Assembly: GCA_964019335.1 (NCBI GenBank)
Contig: OZ025740.1
Span: 287,501-351,500, forward strand
Direction of reading: 5' to 3'
DNA: 64,000 nt
Source of the DNA: Diplonema japonicum
Lineage: Eukaryota > Euglenozoa > Diplonemea > Diplonemida > Diplonemidae
Part shown: piece after piece, positions 58,045 through 64,000 of the stretch
Layout: each line of letters opens with the position of its first letter
Position numbering within the stretch: position 1 is the first letter of the stretch
Translations under genes and position numbers: made by a program
The notes under the pieces: generated by a model
What the model saw: only the letters and a program-made list of their open reading frames with translations
Told to the model about the DNA's origin: nothing
The model's database searches: none

Positions 58045-58409
58045 ATTGTACTTTTCTTGCAAAGGCCTCTTTTTAATATTTTTTTCAAAGCAGGTCTCCA
58101 AACCCCCTGACATTTTTTTAATTTTTTTTTTTTTTTTTTTTTTTTTTACATAGTCACAACAAGGTAGTATGAGCCTTGCCTCACATCCCACCCAAACCTA
58201 GGACCTCTTTTTTTGAACCTTTGAAACCAAAAGTACCAAAAAAATGCAAGCCCCAGCCTAAATTTGGGCCTTTGTGACACAAAAAACACAAAGAAATTTT
58301 TTGGTCCCAAGAGTCCCCTGAGTCCCCTCCAGACCCCTGAAAATTTCAGGGGACTCCTGTCCTGTCCCTTGGAGTCCCCTGAGTCCCTCAAGGGTCTGGA
58401 CCAACACTG
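56609..58409. mobile_element. Non-autonomous TIR element with 7-bp target duplication (CAGTGTTGG family)
   Basis: Ends CAGTGTTGGTCAGTCC and the inverse of CAGTGTTGGTCC. ACCATAC is duplicated at 56,602-56,608 and 58,410-58,416. Sub-terminal GGGACTC-type words occur at both ends (56,655-56,705; 58,305-58,395). The interior holds T/A-runs and repeat R1 material (57,190-57,710). It splits the hAT transposase gene between its zinc finger and its core. Confidence 0.78.
57190..57710. repeat. Repeat R1 with a ~58-bp tandem array, CpG-depleted
   Basis: Six units of about 58 bp (core TTGTAGCTTCTTCTGCATTC .. CTTAATCACCATGGCC) from 57,250 to 57,540, then the non-tandem part of R1 to 57,710. Against the copy at 2,765-3,025, positions that are CG there are TG or CA here (GCGTGCGG to GTGTGTGG; GGGGCGTCCCGGG to AGGGCACCCCAGG). 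Confidence 0.78.
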
Positions 58410-58432
58410 ACCATACTCAGGGCTTACATCTC

Positions 58433-59146
58433 TTAGACAACACATCTCTTTGCTGTGAGATTTGAGCCTTGAGAATGAGGTGAACCCTGTGACAGTGACA
58501 ACCCTGGCATTGGCTCAGAGATTGGACTGCACTTTTCTTTCGCTGGCTTGGGGATCTTTGCAGCTGTCTTCTTCTTCAGCTTTTCTGCCAATTTCGCTTT
58601 CACACCAGGGCTGTGTCTGCACTCCCAGTGCTCCTTCAACTTCCCTGATCTTGACTGGATGGTCACTGCACGTTCAACACACTCAGGAGCAAGACACGGC
58701 CGCTTCTCCATGACCATGCCATCCTTTTCCTTTGTCACTATCTTGCCAAAGTAGTACTCCTTAGAAGGGTCGATACCATGTGCATCACCAACAGACCATG
58801 TCTTGTTGTCCCAGATGGATGTCTTGGGTGTTGTAGAACATTCCTTAGCAGGTGCTTCCAACATGACTAGTGCGTTTCCAGACGAGGTGTGTGTTGCCTT
58901 AGGTTGTAAGGCTTCAGCCTTCAGAACTTTGATGGTGTCTTGTAGCTCTGTGATTCGTGCTTTTGCAAGACCAAGTTTTGCCATGGTATCACAAAGCTGG
59001 TATGGGTTGTGGTTTATTGTCTTTATGGCCTCAAGATGATAAACCTGTTCATCTTCCACATTTGGGGGGAAGTGGTGCAGGTACCCAGGATCCTGTGCAT
59101 ACTCACACAAAACAGCAACACAGCAAGATGCCAACAATCTTCCCAT
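58433..59146 (-). pseudogene. hAT transposase N-terminal part with BED-type zinc finger
   Basis: 237 codons open. CLAPECVERAVTIQSRSGKL followed by KEHWECRHSP gives C-x4-C..H..H spacing like a BED finger (SR..LK.HWE..H). A Lys-rich linker follows. It precedes, on the same strand, the catalytic core at 56,601 from which it is separated by the 1.8-kb insertion; the 7-bp duplication shows they were contiguous. Upstream residues (YQLCDTMAKLGLAKARITEL) look like a short coiled coil. Confidence 0.6.
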
Positions 59147-59373
59147 CCCAGACAGAAACCATGTCGTCCTGTGTTGGTTTCTTGTGTCGCTCCCCTCTGG
59201 TGCCCCAGAAGTGGGCTCTGAAGGTTGTGCCTTCTCCTTTCCCCTTCATGAAATGCAACATTTCATCATGGCTGAGGCCATTCTTGTTGCCAGTCTGGGT
59301 AAGGTCTTGTGTTTTCACATATTTCTGTGAGAACACAGTTTTGTATTGATTTCCTCCTCTTCTTCCTCCTCCT

Positions 59374-59532
59374 CTAGTTCAGATTTACCTGAACATAGCC
59401 CATGCCTGCCATGTTGAGTTGGCAGTCATGTTTCTGGTGCTTATCCTCTGCACCCCTTTCACCTTCTTCGCTACTTGGCACAGCTTCAGTGTCAGGAACA
59501 AAGAACAGAAGCAGAACAAGTACCACAATCAT
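59374..59532 (-). CDS. Possible small secreted peptide
   Basis: 52 codons from MIVVLVLLLFFVPDTEAVPS, a good signal-peptide profile, followed by an acidic, then polar C-terminal part. It lies alone inside the transposon island with no family match. It may be a chance frame. Confidence 0.22.
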   Translation of the reverse strand: MIVVLVLLLFFVPDTEAVPSSEEGERGAEDKHQKHDCQLNMAGMGYVQVNLN

Positions 59533-59699
59533 TTTATCTGTTAATTGTAAAAAATAATACAAAGAAAATGATAAACAAAGGCTAAATACTGTATAAATAC
59601 ACATCGACTCTGACAGTAATGCAACACAATGTGAAGCAACATGATGTGTTTTCTGTTCACATTTCATTCACTTGACACAAAAAATGTGAAGTAACACAA

Positions 59700-59893
59700 C
59701 ACAACACACCAAAGTGTCGTTTTATATTGTACCATACAGTTTATAAAATATTTTCTGTGTCGAAATTTCTAAAAAAAACTCCAGAAGGGCTGCCCTTTCA
59801 TAACTGAAAGTTAGATTTTTTCTTCTTCTTTTTTTTTTTTTTTTTTACATAATTTGTGTTGTACTTTTGTCATGATAAGGAATACATGCCAGG

Positions 59894-59930
<37 letters not shown>

Positions 59931-60004
59931 ATTGTACTTTTCTTGCAAGCCTCTTTTTAATATTATTTTTCAAAGCTGGTCCCCAAACCCTAAGACATTT
60001 TTTT

Positions 60005-60039
<35 letters not shown>

Positions 60040-60570
60040 TAGTCACAACAAAGGTAGTATGAGCCTTGCCTAAGATCCCACCCAAACCTAGGACCTCTTT
60101 TTTTGAACTTTTGAAACCAAAAGTACCAAAAAAATGCAAGCCCCAGCCTAAATTTGGGTCTTTGTGACACAAAAAACACAAAGAAATTTTTTAGTCCCAA
60201 GAGTCCCCTGAGTCCCCTCCAGACCCCTGAGTCCCTTGAGCCAGTCCAAATACAACATTTGATGTGGAAAGCAGAAACAACAGCTTGGCTTAGGTGTGCA
60301 AAAAAATGTGAGAAGACAAGAAAAAAAGAAGGGGAAAAAAAAAAAAGGTAAACACATCATGTATGTCAAAAAAAAGCAAGGATTTTTTTCTCTTTTTTTT
60401 TTCCCCATTTTTTTTTTTTTTTTTCCAAAAAAGTTGCAAAACTATCAAAAATAATGACAGTGTTGGGGAGAGTCCTGTGAGTCCTGTCAAGTCCCGTCCC
60501 GTGGAGTCCCATGAGTCCCATCCAGGCCTGTATTCCGTTTTAGGGGATGGGATGGGACTGACCAACACTG
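59700..60570. repeat. Rearranged copy of the CAGTGTTGG element
   Basis: 60,440-60,570 is the reverse of the left end at 56,609-56,740 and finishes GACCAACACTG at 60,570. Sequence at 59,935-60,235 matches 58,040-58,345 in the forward direction. The two halves therefore have an orientation unlike the 56.6-kb copy, which implies an inversion or a recombinant. No second terminus or target duplication was found. Confidence 0.6.
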
Positions 60571-60954
60571 CCCCAATAAAGTACAGAGCACTGATCACAA
60601 ACTTGCAAGAAACATGAGGAAAAAAATAAAGTTACTTTTTTTGATGTTTCTAGCCAAAACAAGGGAAAATAAATAAAGTCTACTTTATTTATGGGGTCCC
60701 CAGCCAAAAACACTAGGGGGGGGGGGCAAAAAGATAAATAAAAAAAGAAAGAAAGAACGAGAAAGAAAAGGGAACCAAGAGGCATGTGAGCAGCCAACCA
60801 CCTTGTCTATTTTAGTTTTCAAGATGTTTACCCTCTCCCCCCCCAAAAAAAATGAGTGAAAAAGAAAAGGGAAAAATAAGTGTAAAATAAGTTATATTCC
60901 GTGTACACTGAGTAGATGAAACCAACAACGCAAAACTGTACTCTGCCGTCAACC

Positions 60955-61075
60955 TTTATTCTTTTTTGTTCGACTCTCTGTTTTCGTATGCAGTACTTAT
61001 CCTTCTTCACCCCTTTTTATTTTACTTTTTCGCTTTTTACTACCCACTTGCAAAATCATTTCAGCTGCCATCAAA
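60955..61075 (-). repeat. Copy of the 53,470 retroposed sequence
   Basis: The reverse complement matches the start of the 778-bp insertion (GAAATGATTTT.., AAAAAGGGGTG, TACTGCATACGAAAACAGAG). It lies between the CpG-poor island and the LRR gene at 61,437. Confidence 0.6.
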
Positions 61076-61436
61076 CGGTAGCAACACCCTAAAGAGCCGC
61101 GTTCAAAAGGAGGTACAAGCCATGTCAAGTACTCGTCTTTCAGGAAGATGCCCAAAAGTTGGATTAGGTGGCTCCAGTACTCTGCACTGGCAAAATTGAA
61201 AAAAAAAAAAAAAAAACCATTTTACCCATTACCATGTGACCCCCTGCCTCCCCAAATTTTCAACACATTTGAACGATTGGTACAATCAGGTCTTTATTTT
61301 CGGGAGGATATTCTTCTTTTTCTTCATCATTTCACTTCTGAAGTCTTCACGACAAGCACACGAAAAATAACAACACACAAGCAAAAAAAGGTTTTTGTGG
61401 GGGAAAAGGAGGGGAAAGGAACGAAAAGAAAAGAAC

Positions 61437-62396
61437 ATGAATGGGAAGAGATCAGATGAAGGGGTGAACGATATGACAGTGTTCGTGAAGACAGGAGGCG
61501 AGGCTCACGATGTGGAAGTGTCGGGGAAGGAGACGGTGGGGAGCCTGTACAAGAAGGCGGGGTGTGCTGCTGGTTTACTCGAAGGCAGGTTCAAACTGGT
61601 TTGGGAGGGAGAGGTCCTGGACAGGAACAGTGGTGAAGAGGTTCATTCACTTGGGCTCGTGGAGGGCTCCGTGGTCCATGTGGAGGTGAACAAGAGGAGA
61701 ACAGTCCGTCTGGAAGAGCTGAAGGACAAGAACTCAGAAGTGGTTTCTGAGCTTGAGGGTCTTGTGTCAGCTGACCCTGAGCTTGTTCTGGTGGTGGAGG
61801 TGGGGTACTCTCCAGCTGTCGAAGTCTTGTCCATGAGCAGCAGTGACCTTCCTTCTGGACTTCGGTTCCTTGTTGTCACCGACTCCACAGGCTGTGTTAC
61901 AAGAATAAAATCTTCGTTTCTTCTTGATAGCTATTACCTGACGTCTGTTGATCTCATCCTCCCCAATGTTTCTACCATTGGTGATCAATTTTTATCACTG
62001 TGTGAAAATCTTGAAACCATCGACTTGAATGGGATGACCAATCTTTATTCCATTGGTCATCGCTTCTTGTCAGGGTGTGCAAATCTAAGAACCATCAACT
62101 TGAATGCGATGACCAATCTTTCTTCCATTGGTGATGACTTCTTGTTAGAGTGCGAAAAGTTAGAAACCATCGACTTGAGTTCCATGATCACTCTTTCTTC
62201 CTTTGGTTCTTCCTTCTTGTCAGGGTGCGAAAAATTAAAAATCGTCGACTTGAGCTCGATGACCAATCTCTCTTCTGTTAGTTTTTGCTACTTTGCAGGC
62301 TGCCACAGACTAGAAACCCTCATTCTGAGAAGAAGTATTGACAAGTTTAACAAGGCTGAGATGCCAGCTAGGATAAGTGTAGTATACAATGAGTAA
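61437..62396 (+). CDS. Ubiquitin-like/LRR protein, copy 7 (intact, inverted relative to the others)
   Basis: 319 aa from MNGKRSDEGVNDMTVF at 61,437, the only plus-strand member. The ubiquitin-like domain is identical in style to copies 3 and 5 (VKTGGEAHDVEVSGKETVGS). Linker with VVEVGYSPAVEVL. First unit LTSVDLILPNVSTIGDQFLS, then four 25-residue LRRs (LETIDLNGMTNLYSIGHRFL.., LRTINLNAMTNLSSIGDDFL.., LETIDLSSMITLSSFGSSFL.., LKIVDLSSMTNLSSVSFCYF..) and the cap LETLILRRSIDKF..VVYNE. A ~34-nt A-run follows the stop. The A-rich leader AAAAGAAAAGAAC precedes the ATG as in the other copies. Confidence 0.85.
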   Translation: MNGKRSDEGVNDMTVFVKTGGEAHDVEVSGKETVGSLYKKAGCAAGLLEGRFKLVWEGEVLDRNSGEEVHSLGLVEGSVVHVEVNKRRTVRLEELKDKNSEVVSELEGLVSADPELVLVVEVGYSPAVEVLSMSSSDLPSGLRFLVVTDSTGCVTRIKSSFLLDSYYLTSVDLILPNVSTIGDQFLSLCENLETIDLNGMTNLYSIGHRFLSGCANLRTINLNAMTNLSSIGDDFLLECEKLETIDLSSMITLSSFGSSFLSGCEKLKIVDLSSMTNLSSVSFCYFAGCHRLETLILRRSIDKFNKAEMPARISVVYNE

Positions 62397-62403
62397 AAAG
62401 AAG

Positions 62404-62437
<34 letters not shown>

Positions 62438-62850
62438 AAAGTGCAAAAGAACCAGCAAAGCTTATGGAAAGAGATAAATTTTTCATTTGGTTTTCGGTTC
62501 CATTTTCGTTTTGATTTTATAGTTTGTGGTTTTAGACTTATTATTTTCTATTTATTGTCCACAGAGCGAATGCGGAGGCCATGGTCGGGAACGGTACTCT
62601 CCAAACCTGCTGGGACGCTAGTAGGAGCCATTGAAGGGTGCCTCTCGCCTGATGAGGACAGCACCTGGAGGAGTTGCGAGATATGTCCGAAACTGAGAGA
62701 TGCCTAGTACTGACCAAACCCCTCCCCTTCTTCTAGGGGCCTGTGGCTCTCACACGGAGTTTGCATGTGACATCATCTCTATTTATTTAATTTGGGTTTG
62801 CTAGTCTGGAAAAAGAAAAAAAAAAAAAAAAAAAAAAAAAAGCAATTGTT
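62397..62850. other. No gene seen
   Basis: A-run after the LRR stop, then mixed sequence. An 88-codon frame at 62,441-62,707 has no recognised motif. A second A-run at 62,818-62,842 precedes the transposon fragment. Confidence 0.45.
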
Positions 62851-62854
62851 TGTG

Positions 62855-63420
62855 CTCTATATTCGCTAAGTGACCCACCAGATTTGAAGAGCTAAAAAAA
62901 TTTCTAATTGCTTTTTCTAGGGTTGGAATGGATTTATTTGCGTCTGGGGCCCAATGTTCGACATATGGAATTTTTTTTTGTAATAAAAACTTTTTTGGTG
63001 ATTTGCCTTACTTTGTACTATACAAAATGAAGCAGCTCCAGTGGAAAAAACACGGCACAAGTGGGGTTCGAACCCTGATGAAAAAACCACTGCGTCGGGA
63101 TTCGAACCCGCGACTCCTCTGGAACAAGGGGGCCTGACAGGTGAGCATGGTAACCACTCTACCACAGGAATTCAAAACTCTGACCCCCCATCTTTACTCA
63201 CGCATCCGGCTTAGTGGGTGGAGTAGGTCCCTTCTTTTCACACCAGATATCCTCGCGATACACACTCACGACGTGCCTCAGCCCATCAACACTGTGATGA
63301 AATAAACACAGAATAAGAGATGAGATAAAGGAGGTTCCTGTTCTGGAACGTCCTTGTCTACTTATCTCTACTTATCTACCCCTTTCCCTGTTTTCGAAGT
63401 CTAGTATGAGTTCCATTGTC
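62855..63420. mobile_element. Left part of the TAA-type transposon, CpG-intact copy
   Basis: Matches 4,284-4,857 throughout, including the tRNA-Asp-like segment (63,090-63,170). It keeps the CpGs lost in the 54-kb copy (GGGTTCGAACCC, GCGTCGGGATTCGAACCCGCG). Homology ends at GAGTTCCATTG, the same point at which the protease fragment begins in the 4.3-kb element. A right TIR was not found. Confidence 0.8.
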
Positions 63421-63449
63421 TTATATTCACTAAATAAATACTGTAAAAC

Positions 63450-63520
63450 GAAAAACTCCTGGACGGAAAAATGTCCGAGTTTTTTTGGTGTCCGGGAATT
63501 TTTCCGTCCAGGAGTTTTTC
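63450..63520. repeat. Perfect 20-bp-arm hairpin
   Basis: AAAACTCCTGGACGGAAAAA at about 63,451-63,470 is followed about 28 bp later by its reverse complement, and then by a further TTTTTCCGTCC. It is a strong stem-loop of unknown role. It could be a terminator-like or MITE-end structure. Confidence 0.6.
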
Positions 63521-63649
63521 CGTCCGGGGGTTTTTTTTAGGTAAGGCCGTCAGGGGGCCTGGTCCACTACTACCTACATACTATACTGGCCCGGGCTGCA
63601 AGCGGCAACCGCGCGAAGAAACCCCCAGGGTTTGCTGCCCCTGAGGCAA

Positions 63650-64000
63650 TCAGCTTGTCGAGCCTTCGTGTGACCCACTATTTATAACCTTTCTTAATAG
63701 ATGCTTTACAGCTGCGTTCAACCCAATATCCATCGGTTGAACCATGTAGGTGAGCCCAGGGGGCACGTTTGTGCCTGCGAACAACTCTACGAACCCATAG
63801 GCATAGGTCGTATGAGAGTTGTGGTCGGCGACAAGCAGCAGAATCGGCCTGTTTGGCAAAACCATGGGAATCGATGATTTATAACAAAAAGGAAGAAACA
63901 GCTCCGTAACCCAGATACCGAGTGTATCATACTTAGCCCAATGATTGGGCGATGCCGTTAGGCTCCATTCGGTGGGCAGGTGCTTGACTGGGGCACGGAT
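63650..64000 (-). pseudogene. pogo/Tigger-type DDE transposase fragment (runs off window)
   Basis: The minus frame is open from the right edge at 64,000 to the stop at 63,650 (116 residues). PTEWSLTASPNHWAKYDTLG, RPILLLVADHNSHTTYAYGF and LTYMVQPMDIGLNAAVKHLL match the DDE_1 superfamily (RP.LLL.DGH.SH and LQPLDVG..P.K). The second catalytic Asp (ADH) and the QP-D motif are present. No frame break was seen in the visible part, so the element to the right may be intact; called a fragment because only this part is visible. Confidence 0.78.

Noticed and set aside
1-64000. CRISPR array or bacterial operon
   Set aside because: Direct repeats here are transposon, satellite or LRR cassettes without unique equal-length spacers. 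Intron structure and protein types are eukaryotic.

Overview
The window looks like nuclear DNA of a unicellular eukaryote (protist). The evidence is eukaryotic protein architectures (kinase-coiled coil-ankyrin, RING-PHD-RanBP2 finger, ABCC and ABCG transporters, ubiquitin-like domains), spliceosomal-type GT..AG micro-introns, and eukaryotic DNA transposons (PiggyBac, a TAA-duplicating Harbinger-like family, hAT, pogo-type) beside non-LTR-type retroelement debris. I cannot name the lineage. Most genes are uninterrupted, lie on the minus strand and are separated by long A/T and G/C homopolymers. Several start codons follow directly on an A-rich leader.

Layout. 1-1.8 kb: a sensor-HAMP receptor with the start of a nucleotidyl-cyclase-like domain, running off the left edge. 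2-4.1 kb: a fold-back repeat and interspersed repeats. 4.15-7.88 kb: a PiggyBac relic with TTAA duplications, carrying a second transposon nested inside it. 8.3-10.25 kb: a Ser/Thr kinase gene whose ankyrin repeats are each encoded by one 102-nt exon, separated by 39-70 nt introns. 10.7-13.4 kb: a retroelement fragment coding for reverse transcriptase, a USP-like cysteine protease and CCHC-type zinc fingers, inserted into a ubiquitin-like/LRR gene. 14.4-20.7 kb: two tandem six-TM cyclase-like genes with three PiggyBac relics in and around them. 23-26 kb, 34.7-40 kb and 61.4-62.4 kb: the other members of a seven-copy ubiquitin-like/25-residue-LRR family, some intact and some broken. 27.6-34.5 kb: an ABCC and an ABCG transporter. 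40.4-41.4 kb: a ubiquitin-like plus beta-propeller-like protein. 42.6 kb: a 200-base assembly gap. 45.4-49.2 kb: tandem SGNH/PC-esterase-like membrane proteins. 49.4-52.7 kb: a RING/PHD protein and an FkbM-type methyltransferase. 52.9-61 kb: a transposon-packed island whose repeat copies have lost CpG by transitions. 62.9-64 kb: more transposon sequence, ending in a pogo-type DDE transposase fragment at the right edge.

The strongest themes are as follows. (1) A cytosolic-looking family combines a ubiquitin-like N-terminus with arrays of near-identical 75-bp LRR cassettes. Copies share the 5' module and vary in cassette number and order. (2) A retroelement that encodes its own USP-like deubiquitinase-type protease has landed in one of these genes, and a second decayed copy of that protease sits at 4.9-5.3 kb. 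(3) The kinase gene has repeat-per-exon micro-introns built from homopolymers. (4) The 53-61 kb island carries a CpG-specific mutation signature. Domain assignments come from reading motifs by eye; no searches were run.
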